Source: Thalassobaculum litoreum DSM 18839
Lineage (GTDB): Bacteria; Pseudomonadota; Alphaproteobacteria; Thalassobaculales; Thalassobaculaceae
Reading direction: 5' to 3'
NCBI RefSeq assembly: GCF_900102465.1
Contig: NZ_FNBW01000002.1
Location: forward strand, 1 to 64,000
DNA length: 64,000 nt
The notes below the pieces were generated by a model. That model was not told the origin of the DNA. It ran no database searches and saw only the letters and a program-made list of their open reading frames with translations. Both the position numbers and the translations under genes were made by a program. Below, in pieces: positions 7,975 through 17,737 of this stretch; the first letter of the stretch is position 1; every line of letters begins with the position of its first letter.

Positions 7975-9228
7975 ATGTCGACGCCCAAATCGGATTTCCT
8001 GAACGCGCTCATCGAGCGTGGCTTCTTCCACCAGTGCACCGACCTGGAAGCGCTGGACCGCGATCTGACCGAGGGCATGGTCACCGCCTATATCGGCTTC
8101 GACTGCACCGCCGACAGCCTGCATGTGGGGTCGCTGCTGCAGATCATGATGCTGCGCTGGCTGCAGAAGACCGGCCACAAGCCGATCGTGCTGATGGGCG
8201 GCGGTACCTCCAAGGTCGGCGACCCGTCGTTCAAGGACGAGGCGCGCAAGCTGCTGAGCGAAGAGGACATCGCCCGCAACAAGGCCGGCATCCAGACCAT
8301 CTTCGACAAGTACCTGAGCTTCGGCGACGGCCCCACCGACGCGGTGATGGTCGACAACGCCGACTGGCTCGACAAGCTCGAGTACATCAAGTTCCTGCGC
8401 GACTACGGCGCCCATTTCTCCGTGAACCGGATGCTCAGCTTCGACTCGGTCAAGCTGCGGCTGGACCGCGAGCAGTCGCTGAGCTTCCTCGAGTTCAACT
8501 ACATGATCCTGCAGGCTTACGATTTCCTGGAGCTGCGCCGGCGCTACGGCTGCCTGCTGCAGATGGGCGGCTCGGACCAGTGGGGCAACATCGTCAACGG
8601 CGTGGAGCTGACCCGCCGGGTCGACCAGCAGACGATCTACGGCCTGACCTCGCCGCTGATCACCACCGCGTCGGGCGCGAAGATGGGCAAGACCGCCCAG
8701 GGAGCCATCTGGCTGAACGCCGACCGGCTCAGCGTCTACGACTTCTGGCAGTACTGGCGCAACACCGAGGACGGCGATGTCGGCCGGTTCCTGAAGCTGT
8801 TCACCGAGCTGCCGCTGGACGAGATCGCCCGGCTGGAGACGCTGGGCGGGGCCGAGATCAACGAGGCCAAGAAGATCCTGGCCACCGAGATCACCAAATT
8901 GTGCCACGGCGCCGAGGCGGCCGAGACGGCGGCGCAGACCGCCCAGCAGACTTTCGAGGCCGGCGCGGCCAGCGAGGGACTGCCGACGGTGGAAATCGCC
9001 CGCGGCGAGATCGAGGCCGGTCTCGCCATGGTGGACGCGCTGGTCCAGGCCGGGCTGGCGGCGTCGAAGGGCGAGGCCCGGCGGCTGATCCGCGGCGGCG
9101 GTGCCCGGGTGAACGACGCGGCGGTGTCCGACGAGGCGGCCACGATCGGCGGCGACGCGCTCAGCGATGACGGCGTGATCAAGCTCTCCGCCGGCAAGAA
9201 GCGCCACGCCCTGCTGCGGGCCGTCTGA
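7975..9228 (+). CDS. tyrS: Tyrosine-tRNA ligase
   Basis: Charges tRNA-Tyr with tyrosine in the cytoplasm. The 417-residue class I synthetase has the HIGH-type motif HVGS (50-53), the KMSKS-type motif KMGKT (236-240), the tyrosine-site stretch [11 protein letters not shown] and [11 protein letters not shown]-terminal S4 RNA-binding domain (about 350-417) carries [17 protein letters not shown]. The ATG at 7975 matches the normal start, and upstream in-frame codons belong to the anmK leader region. It converges on the AsmA-like gene with a 21-base gap. Confidence 0.97.
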   Translation: MSTPKSDFLNALIERGFFHQCTDLEALDRDLTEGMVTAYIGFDCTADSLHVGSLLQIMMLRWLQKTGHKPIVLMGGGTSKVGDPSFKDEARKLLSEEDIARNKAGIQTIFDKYLSFGDGPTDAVMVDNADWLDKLEYIKFLRDYGAHFSVNRMLSFDSVKLRLDREQSLSFLEFNYMILQAYDFLELRRRYGCLLQMGGSDQWGNIVNGVELTRRVDQQTIYGLTSPLITTASGAKMGKTAQGAIWLNADRLSVYDFWQYWRNTEDGDVGRFLKLFTELPLDEIARLETLGGAEINEAKKILATEITKLCHGAEAAETAAQTAQQTFEAGAASEGLPTVEIARGEIEAGLAMVDALVQAGLAASKGEARRLIRGGGARVNDAAVSDEAATIGGDALSDDGVIKLSAGKKRHALLRAV

Positions 9229-9249
9229 CCGACAGTCGACGGTCCGAGC

Positions 9250-12200
9250 CTACCGGGTTCGGCTCTCGTCCACCTCGGTGCCGGGCGGCGGCGTCCAGGT
9301 GGCCGGGCCGTCGGACGGATGCCTGGCCGAGTCGAGGATGTCGCGCAGGAAGCCCGGCGCCAGCGCCGTGAGCGGATTGACCCTGATCTCCGGGTTCTCG
9401 AGCGAGCCGGAGACGGCGAAGGAGGTCGCCAGCAGCCCCTCGCCCTCGCCGCCGGTCAGCAGTTCGCCGATCACCGGCACCACATCGATCAGCCGGGACA
9501 GGGAATAAGCCGGCGCGATCAGGCCCTCGACGTCGACCACCTCGGACTTGCGCCCGAGGGTGCCGTTGATCTTCAACCCGAGGCCGGGCCCGTAGGCGAC
9601 GCCGTTGTCGATGCGGATGGTCTCCCGCGTCAGGGCGATATGGGCCGTCGCCCGGGCAAACCGGATACCGTCGCCGGACAGGGTGTCGAACAGGCCGGTG
9701 AAGGACGCGACCGACAGCAGCTGGGCGAAGACCGGGGCGTCCGCGATGCGGAAGTCGTCGATCCGCACCGCCAGATCCATGGCGTCGTCGAGTCCGTCGC
9801 CGATCAGCTCCCCGTCCACCCGCAGCCGACCGCCCTGGATGGAGTCGGCGATGCCGAAGGCCCGCAGGAAACTGCCCGCGTTGTTGGTGGCGACGGTGAC
9901 GAGACGGCGGTTCTGGGCCGGCTGAACCATCAGGCGCATCGGCTCGCCGTTCAGAGTGCCGGTCACGCTGAGGTCCTCGATCCGCGCTCCGGTCTGACGC
10001 ACCGCGAGGGTGCCGGACGTCAGGCTGATATCTTCCAGCAGGTGCAGCTCGTTTGCGACGAAACGCGCCTCCACCTTCCGGGCGTCGCCCGACGGCCCGC
10101 CCGTGCCGCCCTCCTCTTCGGCGTCGAGAAGGGGCACGAGGTCGATGACCGGCCCCTCCATGGCGATCCGCAGGCTCCCATCCGCTTCGCTCTCGACCCG
10201 GCCGGCGGCTTCCGTGCGGCCCAGGCGGAAGGTGGAGAGCGAGGTGATCGACCCGCCACCGACGGGGAAATCCACCGCCCCGGCGGCGTAGAGGGTTCCG
10301 GCGCGAAACTCGAAGCCGGGGATGGCCAGCACGTCCTCGTTGCTGCGGGTCACCTCCAGCCGGGCGATCCCGGCGGTATTGGCCGGCTTGGACCAGGCGA
10401 GGTCGGGCACCGTCACCGAGGTCGCCTGCAGATCGCCTTCGATGACCGCCGTCAGATTGCCGGAGACGTCCGTCGTCACCGACGCCACCAGCGCCACCGG
10501 GCCGGCCGCGTAGGCACTGAGATCGAGACCGAAGGTGGCGAATCTCGAGACATCGGCGGTCGCCGTCAGGTTCGAGCGGGACTGGAACGGCCCGTCCGGT
10601 CGGAACCGCTCCTCATGGGTCAGCTGCACCGGCACGCCGCCGAGCTGCGCGTTGCCGGAGAGCGACATGCCGGCGGCGGTGAGATCGAGCTGCAGATCCC
10701 CGTCGGTCAGCGGCTCGCCGCGCAGGACGTCGGGTATCACCGCCTTCTTCAGGTTGGCGGAGACGGTGATGCCGATATCCTCCACATCCAGGGTCCGCAG
10801 CAGCGGGATCTCCAGCTTGAGCCGGGCGCCGAACGTACCGGCGGTCTTCTTCGCCTCCAGGCCGATCTCGCTGGGATAGCCGAGCGGCTTGCGGTCGATC
10901 AGCTCCAGCGCCTCGCGTGCCGGCCCCCGCACCATGACCTCGACATGCGCCGTCTCGCCGGTGTCCTGGTCCAGATTGACCAGGGCGATGTCCGACGGTT
11001 GAACCTGGAGATTGCCGAGATGCCCGCCCTGCACGGTGATTTGCATGCTCGTCGCGTCGAAGGTGGCGGTGCCGTGGGTATCCAGAACCGGCGGCAACGG
11101 CCGAAAGTAGTGGGTTTCCACGCCTTCGAAGTCGATCGAACCGGTCAGGGTGTCCAGTTCGTGGATGCTCGGATCGGTGCTGTCGACCCAGCCCTCGGCC
11201 CGCAAGGTGGCACTGGTGACCTGGCCCTCCAGGAGGTTTTCAGTCACCCATTCGCGGGCTCCGTCGGAGATGTCGGCCGGCCAGAAGTCGCCGATCGAGT
11301 TGACGGCGAAGTTGGTCACCGCCGCATCGACGATCAGCGCATAGCCGGCACGGTCGCGGCTCGCCCGCGCCTTCAGTGCCAGCAGCGTCTCCTCGATCTC
11401 CAGCGAGCCGTCCATGGAGATCCATTCCGCGTCCGGCGCCACGTTCACGGTGAGGCTGCCCCCGGCGACCGTCAGCGGCTCGGGATTGACCTCGGGAACG
11501 CGCACCCGACCGGCACCGAGCGTGAGCCTGGCCTTGCCCCCCAGCCCACTGCCGTCCAGGGCCGAGTCCAGCTCCACCGTGCCGGACAGCGGCAGATCGA
11601 GGCCGGACAGCCGGCCGAGCCGGGGCTCCAGCGCCGCCACCGCCGCCGGCTGCAAGGCCTCGAAGCGGATCGCCGCGCTCACACGGTCGGTCTCCGGCCG
11701 GTAGTCGCCGGACAGGGAGATCGGCGTCGGCTCCGCGTCGGGCCATTCCGCTCGGCCGCTCATGCGGAAGCTCATCCCGCTGGAGACCAGTTCGATCCCG
11801 CCGGACACGTTTGTCAGGGTCTGGGTCCGGGCGCGTGCGTCGTCGACCAGCCGGACCCGCGCGCCGCGCACCTCCGCAGCCCGCAGGTACCGAAGCGTCC
11901 CGGCCCCCGACCGATCGTCCAGCATGGCGCGCAGCACCGCTCCCAGATCGACCGGATCGCGCGCCTCGCCGGTGTCCGGGTCGTTCGGCGTCAGCGTCCA
12001 GTTGCCGTCCGCCCCCTTGACCACGGTCACGGTCGGGTTGAGCAGGTCGATCCGCTTGGGCGCGAGGCGGCCCGCCAGCAGCGCTTCCGGGCTCAGGGCC
12101 ACGGAGATGGCACCGATCCGCGCCCGCACCGCCCCGTCTCGGCCGAGCACGACCACATCCTCGGCCACCACATCGAAGGCCCGGTCCCAGGTGCTCACCT

Positions 12201-12396
12201 GCACGCTGGCGCTGCCGATGCGGGTCGTGATGCCGGGCGCGGGATCGCTCAACGCCTCCGACAGGTGCGGGCGCGCCCAGTCGATCTCGATCGGGCCCTC
12301 GGACAGCCGCCAGGCGAACGCACCGATCCCTACGACCGCCACGATCACCAGGGCGATGAGTACTTCCAGGAAAAGGACCGTCGTGCGTCTTATCAA
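9250..12396 (-). CDS. AsmA/YhdP-like membrane-anchored protein (DUF3971/AsmA-like C-terminal)
   Basis: A long (about 1048 residues) envelope protein with one N-terminal membrane segment (TVLFLEVLIALVIVAVVGIG) followed by a beta-rich periplasmic domain. The C-terminal region ALAPGFLRDILD with VVPVIGELLTGG is characteristic of the AsmA-like C-terminal domain found in YhdP/TamB-class proteins, which are implicated in moving phospholipid to the outer membrane. The same frame continues upstream across glnE, but that part is an antisense shadow. A TTG at 12396, just before the membrane segment, is my best start; no strong ribosome-binding site decides it, and the start remains uncertain. It is divergent from glnE. 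Confidence 0.85.
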   Translation of the reverse strand: MIRRTTVLFLEVLIALVIVAVVGIGAFAWRLSEGPIEIDWARPHLSEALSDPAPGITTRIGSASVQVSTWDRAFDVVAEDVVVLGRDGAVRARIGAISVALSPEALLAGRLAPKRIDLLNPTVTVVKGADGNWTLTPNDPDTGEARDPVDLGAVLRAMLDDRSGAGTLRYLRAAEVRGARVRLVDDARARTQTLTNVSGGIELVSSGMSFRMSGRAEWPDAEPTPISLSGDYRPETDRVSAAIRFEALQPAAVAALEPRLGRLSGLDLPLSGTVELDSALDGSGLGGKARLTLGAGRVRVPEVNPEPLTVAGGSLTVNVAPDAEWISMDGSLEIEETLLALKARASRDRAGYALIVDAAVTNFAVNSIGDFWPADISDGAREWVTENLLEGQVTSATLRAEGWVDSTDPSIHELDTLTGSIDFEGVETHYFRPLPPVLDTHGTATFDATSMQITVQGGHLGNLQVQPSDIALVNLDQDTGETAHVEVMVRGPAREALELIDRKPLGYPSEIGLEAKKTAGTFGARLKLEIPLLRTLDVEDIGITVSANLKKAVIPDVLRGEPLTDGDLQLDLTAAGMSLSGNAQLGGVPVQLTHEERFRPDGPFQSRSNLTATADVSRFATFGLDLSAYAAGPVALVASVTTDVSGNLTAVIEGDLQATSVTVPDLAWSKPANTAGIARLEVTRSNEDVLAIPGFEFRAGTLYAAGAVDFPVGGGSITSLSTFRLGRTEAAGRVESEADGSLRIAMEGPVIDLVPLLDAEEEGGTGGPSGDARKVEARFVANELHLLEDISLTSGTLAVRQTGARIEDLSVTGTLNGEPMRLMVQPAQNRRLVTVATNNAGSFLRAFGIADSIQGGRLRVDGELIGDGLDDAMDLAVRIDDFRIADAPVFAQLLSVASFTGLFDTLSGDGIRFARATAHIALTRETIRIDNGVAYGPGLGLKINGTLGRKSEVVDVEGLIAPAYSLSRLIDVVPVIGELLTGGEGEGLLATSFAVSGSLENPEIRVNPLTALAPGFLRDILDSARHPSDGPATWTPPPGTEVDESRTR

Positions 12397-12531
12397 AAGC
12401 CGGCCGTCCGGATCGCGTGAACCAATGAATTTCCTATCATGAACGCTGGAACTGTTCGACCGGGCGACTTGACCGCAGGCGCGTGATCTCCGCACTCTCA
12501 CGATGTTTCCATGATTTGACCAGAGTCCGGT

Positions 12532-15486
12532 GTGTCGTATTCCCTCATTCCTCGGATCGTCCCGATCGCCATTGATTCCGAGGCCGCCGGCATCGGGCTC
12601 GAGCGCTGCCACGAACGGCTTGCCGACCTGACCGACAGCGCCGACGCCGATCGGGCCGCGGGCATGCTGGACGATGCCGGCTGCCGGTCCCTGATCGAGG
12701 GGATCGCCGTCCATTCCCCCTATCTGACCCGCGAGATCGTCCGCGAGCTCGCCTTCACCGGTGCGATCTTCGCCGACGGGGTCGACGCGGCGATGGCGCG
12801 GATCTGGAGCGACCTGGACGCCGTCGACCCGCGGGGCGATACCGCGCAGATCATGAAATCCCTGCGGGTGGCCAAGCGCCGCGCCGCCCTGACCATCGCG
12901 CTGGCCGACATCGCCGGGCTGTGGAACCTGATCGAGGTGACCGGCGCGATCTCCGAGGTCGCGGAACGCACCCTGGCCGTCTCCTGGCGCCACGCCCTCG
13001 CCGAGGCGATCCGGCGAAAGAAGCTGCCGCTCATCGACGAGGGCGACCTGATCGAGGGCTCCGGTCTGGTCTGTCTCGCCATGGGCAAGCTCGGCGCGCG
13101 GGAGCTGAATTACTCCAGCGACATCGACCTGATCGTGCTGTTCGACGACACGCTGCCGGTCTATGCCGACCACTGGGAGCTGCGCCACGCCTTCGTGCAG
13201 GCGACCCAGACCATGGTCAAGCTGATGGAGGAGCGCACCGCCGACGGCTACGTATTCCGCACCGACCTGCGCCTACGCCCCGATCCGTCCTCCACGCCCC
13301 CGGCGATCTCACTGACGGCGGCGGAGACCTATTACGAGAGCATGGGCCAGAACTGGGAGCGCGCCGCCATGATAAAGGCGCGGGCCGTGGCCTCGGACGG
13401 GCCGTCGGCCGCGGACTTCGCGTCGGCCATGACGCCGTTCATCTGGCGCCGCCATCTCGATTTCGCGGCGATCCAGGACGTGCATTCGATCAAGCGGCAG
13501 ATCGCCGTCCATCGCAAGGCGGCGGTGGTGAAGGCGGAAGGGCAGAACGTGAAGCTCGGCCGCGGCGGCATTCGGGAGATCGAGTTTTTCGCCCAGACCC
13601 AGCAGCTGATCTGGGGCGGCCGCGACGCCCGGCTGCGGGTGCGCGGCACCGAGGACGCGCTGAAGGCCCTGGTCGAGGCAGGCCGGGTCCGCGAGGAGGT
13701 CGCCAGCGACCTGAAGCTGTCCTACCGCTTCCTGCGCAAGGTCGAGCACCGCCTGCAGATGATCGAGGACAAGCAGACCCAGGAACTGCCGCAGGATCCC
13801 GCCGCCCTGGACCGGTTCGCCGCCTTTCTCGGCTACGAGGACCCCAAGGGGTTCCGCGGCGACCTCGCCCACCATCTCCACACCGTGGCCTATCATTACG
13901 GCCGCCTGTTCGAGGAGGCCCCGGCCTTGTCCGTTCCGACCCGCGAGGCGGGCAGCCTCGTCTTCACCGGGAGCGAGGACGACCCCGATACCCTGAAGAC
14001 CCTGAAACAGCTCGGCTTCACCGATCCCTCGGCGGTGGCCGAGACGGTGCGCGGCTGGCACCGTGGCCGCACCCGGGCCACCCGCAGCGAACGGGCGCGA
14101 CAGATCCTGACCGAGATCACCCCGGCCCTGCTGGAGGCCGTCGGCCGCATGCCTCAGCCGGATCAGGCGTTCCGACGGCTCGACCGGTTTCTCGACGCCC
14201 TGCCGTCCGGCGTGCAGATCTTCAGCCTGTTCCACGCCAACCCGAACCTGATCCAGGTGGTCGCCGAGATCCTGGGCATGGCGCCGTCGCTCGCCGGCCA
14301 GCTCGGCCGCGAGCCCGCCCTGTTCGAGGGCATCCTGACCCATGACGTGCTGCAGCCGCTGCCCGATGCGGCGACGATGACCAAGGAGCTGGTGCGGCAC
14401 CTGGAGGCGACCGACGATTACGAGCTGGCGCTGGACGTCACCCGCCGCTGGACAGGCGACCGGCGGTTCCAGGTCGGCGTGCAGATCATCCGTTCGCACC
14501 TGGACGCCGACCGGGCCGGCACGACCTATTCCGACGTCGCCGACGCGACCATCAACGCGCTTCTGCCCTGGGTGGAAAAGGATTTCGCCCGCCGCCACGG
14601 CCGGCTGCCCGATATCGAGACGCCGGCCCTGGCCGTGATCGCGCTCGGCAAGTACGGCGGCCGGGAGTTGAGCTACGGCTCGGACCTCGATCTGGTGTTT
14701 CTGTACGACGCCCCGCTGGATACCGAGTCGGACGGCGACAAGCCGCTCTACACCTCGGCCTACATGATCCGCCTCGGCCAGCGGTTGATCTCCGCACTGA
14801 GCGCCAAGACGGCGGAAGGCGCGCTGTACGAGGTCGACATGCGGCTGCGCCCGACCGGGAACAAGGGCCCGGTCGCCATCAGCATGGAGGCCTTCCAGAA
14901 ATATCACGACGAGGATGCCTGGACCTGGGAGCGCATGGCCCTGACCCGCGCCCGGGTCGTCGCCGCGCCCGAGGGCTTCAAGGGCCGGATCGAGGACTGC
15001 ATCCGCCACATCCTCACCCAGAAGCGCGACCCGAAGACGCTGGCCGGCGAGGTCGCCGACATGCGCGAGCGCACCGCCAAGGAGCACAAGGCCGACAGTC
15101 CCTGGACCGTGAAGCACTGGCGCGGCGGGCTGCTGGACCTGGAGTTCACCGCTCAGTTCCTGCAGCTACGCCATGCCCACGAGCATCCCAACGTGCTCGA
15201 CGGCAATACCGCCAACGCCTTCCTCAAGCTGGGCGCGGCCGGGATCCTGCCCGAGGACGAGGCCGCCTTCCTGTCGAACTCCGTGCATATCTGGCGCAAC
15301 ATTCAGGGCCTGCTGCGCCTGACCGTCGGCAACGAGTTCGATCCGGAGACCGCGCCGGAAGCGCTGAAGACCCGGCTCGCCAAGACCAGCCGGGCGATCG
15401 ATTTCAACACCCTGGAACGGGTGATCGAGAAGATGAGCGCGGTGGTGATGCGGACCTACGACCGCTACGTGGTGTCGCGCCGCTGA
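12532..15486 (+). CDS. glnE: Bifunctional glutamine synthetase adenylyltransferase/deadenylylase
   Basis: GlnE adenylylates and de-adenylylates glutamine synthetase in response to PII state and glutamine, and so controls nitrogen assimilation. The 984-residue protein has two nucleotidyltransferase domains: the first with GKLGARELNYSSDIDL near residue 185 (adenylyl-removing half) and the second with GKYGGRELSYGSDLDL near residue 705 (adenylylating half). Each is followed by its helical domain. Length fits the family. The GTG at 12532 is the first start in frame and gives the expected N-terminus. The 135-base gap to the divergent AsmA-like gene should hold its promoter. Confidence 0.97.
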   Translation: MSYSLIPRIVPIAIDSEAAGIGLERCHERLADLTDSADADRAAGMLDDAGCRSLIEGIAVHSPYLTREIVRELAFTGAIFADGVDAAMARIWSDLDAVDPRGDTAQIMKSLRVAKRRAALTIALADIAGLWNLIEVTGAISEVAERTLAVSWRHALAEAIRRKKLPLIDEGDLIEGSGLVCLAMGKLGARELNYSSDIDLIVLFDDTLPVYADHWELRHAFVQATQTMVKLMEERTADGYVFRTDLRLRPDPSSTPPAISLTAAETYYESMGQNWERAAMIKARAVASDGPSAADFASAMTPFIWRRHLDFAAIQDVHSIKRQIAVHRKAAVVKAEGQNVKLGRGGIREIEFFAQTQQLIWGGRDARLRVRGTEDALKALVEAGRVREEVASDLKLSYRFLRKVEHRLQMIEDKQTQELPQDPAALDRFAAFLGYEDPKGFRGDLAHHLHTVAYHYGRLFEEAPALSVPTREAGSLVFTGSEDDPDTLKTLKQLGFTDPSAVAETVRGWHRGRTRATRSERARQILTEITPALLEAVGRMPQPDQAFRRLDRFLDALPSGVQIFSLFHANPNLIQVVAEILGMAPSLAGQLGREPALFEGILTHDVLQPLPDAATMTKELVRHLEATDDYELALDVTRRWTGDRRFQVGVQIIRSHLDADRAGTTYSDVADATINALLPWVEKDFARRHGRLPDIETPALAVIALGKYGGRELSYGSDLDLVFLYDAPLDTESDGDKPLYTSAYMIRLGQRLISALSAKTAEGALYEVDMRLRPTGNKGPVAISMEAFQKYHDEDAWTWERMALTRARVVAAPEGFKGRIEDCIRHILTQKRDPKTLAGEVADMRERTAKEHKADSPWTVKHWRGGLLDLEFTAQFLQLRHAHEHPNVLDGNTANAFLKLGAAGILPEDEAAFLSNSVHIWRNIQGLLRLTVGNEFDPETAPEALKTRLAKTSRAIDFNTLERVIEKMSAVVMRTYDRYVVSRR

Positions 15487-15523
15487 CCCGTACCGCGCCG
15501 GGCCCGACCGCACCGCGGCTGGA

Positions 15524-15724
15524 TCAGTCGCCGTTATGGGTGCGCTTGGCCGCGAGGTTCTTGCGTTCCAGCCGGGTCGCGTAATCCTCGGGCTCGGCCG
15601 GGTCGGCCGACGCCTTCTTGGAGCCGCCCGGAAACAGCCCGGAGATCCCCCAGGAGGCAAGACCGGCGGCAAGAACGGCCGCGACCAGGAACACGACGGC
15701 CAAGGTGATTTGCAGACTGGACAC
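15524..15724 (-). CDS. Small single-pass membrane protein
   Basis: A 66-residue hypothetical protein. It has one membrane helix (about 5-30, ITLAVVFLVAAVLAAGLASW) followed by a charged cytoplasmic-type tail ending RTHNGD. A GTG at 15724 with AGGAG five bases upstream is the best start. An ATG at 15808 would add 28 low-complexity residues. It lies between glnE and a dioxygenase on the opposite strand. No family recognised. Confidence 0.6.
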   Translation of the reverse strand: MSSLQITLAVVFLVAAVLAAGLASWGISGLFPGGSKKASADPAEPEDYATRLERKNLAAKRTHNGD

Positions 15725-15954
15725 GCGGGCTCCTGGGATGACGGTTCCGGACGGACTTGCGCGACCGTCGGGGGCATTTTCTGAATCTCCAGCTTCAGTA
15801 TCCCGCAAGACGATTAAGAAAAGATTTTCCCATACCGCGACGATCGTCCCCTCCCACGGCGACCGGCAGGCGGCACCGTCATTCGACCGCAGAACCTGCG
15901 GTGACCTGGGCGCCGATTGCTCCTAAAGTTCGCCGATATTCGAAGGAGGACATC

Positions 15955-17019
15955 ATGCAGGCTGAACCGATCAAAGGCCGGTGCGTATGGACCGGCCCCG
16001 AACTGGAAGCCACCGGCGACTGGCTGCGGACCTGGCCGCAGGACGCGTTTCCCGCCATCGACGCCGCCCTGGCCCGGGCCAAGGCGAGCGGCAAAGGACT
16101 GACCGAGGTAACCGCCGGCGACTTCCCGTTGCCGGGACTGAAGGGTTTCTTCGCCGACGTGCTCGACGAGTTGGAGGACGGGCGCGGTGCGGTGCGCATC
16201 ACCGGCTTCCCGGTCGAGCGTTACGAGGAGGACGAGCTGCGGCTGATCTTCTGGGGCATCGGCCAGCATCTGGGCACGCCGGTGAACCAGACGGCGTTCG
16301 GCGAGATTCTGGGTGAGGTGCGCGACGAGTCGCATGACGACGGGCGCGTCACCCAGCAGCTCGCCGAGCACCGCACCGGCTCCGACAAGGTGCTCGCCTC
16401 GCGCGCCCGGGCCCGTTCCACCGGCCCGCTGCGCTTCCACACCGATCGCTGCGACGTGATCACCCTGTTCTGCATCGCCAACGGCATCGACGGCGGGGTC
16501 AGCAAGCTCGCCAGCATCCCGCATATCCACAACACGATCCTGGCCCGCCGTCCGGATCTGCACGCGCTGCTGATGCAGGACTACTGGCGCTCGCGCCCGG
16601 CCGACGAGGATGGCGAGACCGAGGACAACGTCTTCGCCCTGCCGGTCTTCGGCGTGCGCGACGGCAAGATCACCAGCCAGTATTCCCGCACCTATGTGGA
16701 ACAGGCCCAGGAGACCCCGTCGGTGCCGCGCCTGACCGAGGCCCAGAACGAGGCCTTGGACATGCTGGCCGAGGTGGCGGAGAAGAGCTGCCTGCACTCG
16801 GCCTTCGCGCCGGGCGATATCCAGCTCCTGAACAACCACGTGGTCTATCACGGCCGCACGGCCTATGCGGACGACCGGACCTCGGGCCAGGTGCGCTGCC
16901 TGCTGCGGCTCTGGCTCAGCGTGGCCAACAGCCGGGCGCTGCCGGAGGGTTTCGACGTGCTCTGGGGCTCGACCCGGCCGGGCGCGCTGCGCGGCGGGGT
17001 GGGTCAGGCGGCTGGGTAG
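15955..17019 (+). CDS. TauD/TfdA-like Fe(II)/2-oxoglutarate dioxygenase
   Basis: A 354-residue cupin-fold oxygenase of the TauD/TfdA superfamily. The iron-binding HxD appears as RFHTDRCD near residues 160-164, with the distal His in VVYHGRTAY near 300 and a likely 2-oxoglutarate-binding Arg in RCLLRLWLS shortly after. The ATG at 15955 has a strong GAAGGAGG site. The substrate is unknown: relatives act on taurine, aryloxyacetates and many small acids, and this one resembles the uncharacterised TauD-like branch and not true TauD. The genes downstream (DUF427, DapA-like lyase, esterase) could belong to the same catabolic group. Confidence 0.88.
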   Translation: MQAEPIKGRCVWTGPELEATGDWLRTWPQDAFPAIDAALARAKASGKGLTEVTAGDFPLPGLKGFFADVLDELEDGRGAVRITGFPVERYEEDELRLIFWGIGQHLGTPVNQTAFGEILGEVRDESHDDGRVTQQLAEHRTGSDKVLASRARARSTGPLRFHTDRCDVITLFCIANGIDGGVSKLASIPHIHNTILARRPDLHALLMQDYWRSRPADEDGETEDNVFALPVFGVRDGKITSQYSRTYVEQAQETPSVPRLTEAQNEALDMLAEVAEKSCLHSAFAPGDIQLLNNHVVYHGRTAYADDRTSGQVRCLLRLWLSVANSRALPEGFDVLWGSTRPGALRGGVGQAAG

Positions 17020-17044
17020 GCCCGCGACCGCCCCGTCCCCCTCC

Positions 17045-17158
17045 CGTCTTCCCGGCCTCGCCCCGGGATCCAGGAAAGGAGCCGCCGGAACGCCGGAAAC
17101 CTCGCCCGAACGCTACGGCAAGCGTCGCCCTCGGTCCCGGCGCGGGGCCGGGAAGGCG
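17045..17158. repeat. Palindromic intergenic repeat, family A, copy 1
   Basis: The left arm at 17045-17068 (CGTCTTCCCGGCC...) and the right arm at 17135-17158 are imperfect inverted repeats of 24 bases around a 66-base centre. Each arm contains its own small CCGGG hairpin. The same arms recur at three other places in the window. It lies between the convergent dioxygenase and DUF427 genes. Confidence 0.8.
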
Positions 17159-17186
17159 ACCTAAGGGAGACGGGAGCGGGGCGCGG

Positions 17187-17573
17187 TCACACCTCCCGCA
17201 CCTCCACCTTGTCGCCGTAGAACGCCACGTGCTTGGCCAGGGCGGCGCATTCGTCATAGGGCAGGTCGTAGGACCAGGCCGCGTTCTCCGCCTTCGTTCC
17301 GCCGGCGCCGATCGACCAGTAGCTCGCCGTGCCCTTGTACGGGCAGTAGGTCGAGCGCGAGGTCGGCGTGAAGGCGTCGGCCCGGGTGTCGACCATCGGC
17401 ACATAGTAGACCGGGTCGTGCCCCGTCTCCTCGCACAGCAGCGCGGCGGTACTGTCGGCCACGGTCTCGCCGCCCAGGATCACCATCACCCGCTTGTCCG
17501 CCGGGGTCAGGCGCACCTGATGCTCGGGCTTCTTCACGAACCCCGGGGCGGGGTTGGTTCCGGCGTCGGGCAT
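17187..17573 (-). CDS. DUF427 domain protein
   Basis: A 128-residue protein matching the DUF427 family: VMVILGGETVADST near the N-terminus, VYYVPMVDTRADAFTPTS and TYCPYKGTASYWSI in the centre. The family is a compact beta fold of unknown biochemical role. The ATG at 17573 is preceded by GAGGAGG with good spacing. It is divergent from the DapA-like lyase (gap 164 bases). Confidence 0.88.
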   Translation of the reverse strand: MPDAGTNPAPGFVKKPEHQVRLTPADKRVMVILGGETVADSTAALLCEETGHDPVYYVPMVDTRADAFTPTSRSTYCPYKGTASYWSIGAGGTKAENAAWSYDLPYDECAALAKHVAFYGDKVEVREV

Positions 17574-17737
17574 GGGTTCCTCCTCAACTGATCCCAGCAA
17601 GGTTGGCCATCGGAAGCCCTCCGGCAAGGGCCAAGCGCCGCCATTGCCAGCACAGGCCGGCCCCGTGCATCCTGCATCGCAAGGCGCCCGCCGCAGGCGA
17701 AGAGAGCCGCCCGCAAGGAAAAAGCAGGAGGAGACCC

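Noticed and set aside
7840-9207. Minus-strand open frame opposite tyrS
   Set aside because: It is the complement of a well-identified synthetase and shows no family features.
9319-12420. A 1033-residue plus-strand open frame opposite the AsmA-like gene
   Set aside because: It is the antisense shadow of a GC-rich gene; the composition is Arg/Gly/Gln-rich with no domains, and the minus frame has recognised domains.
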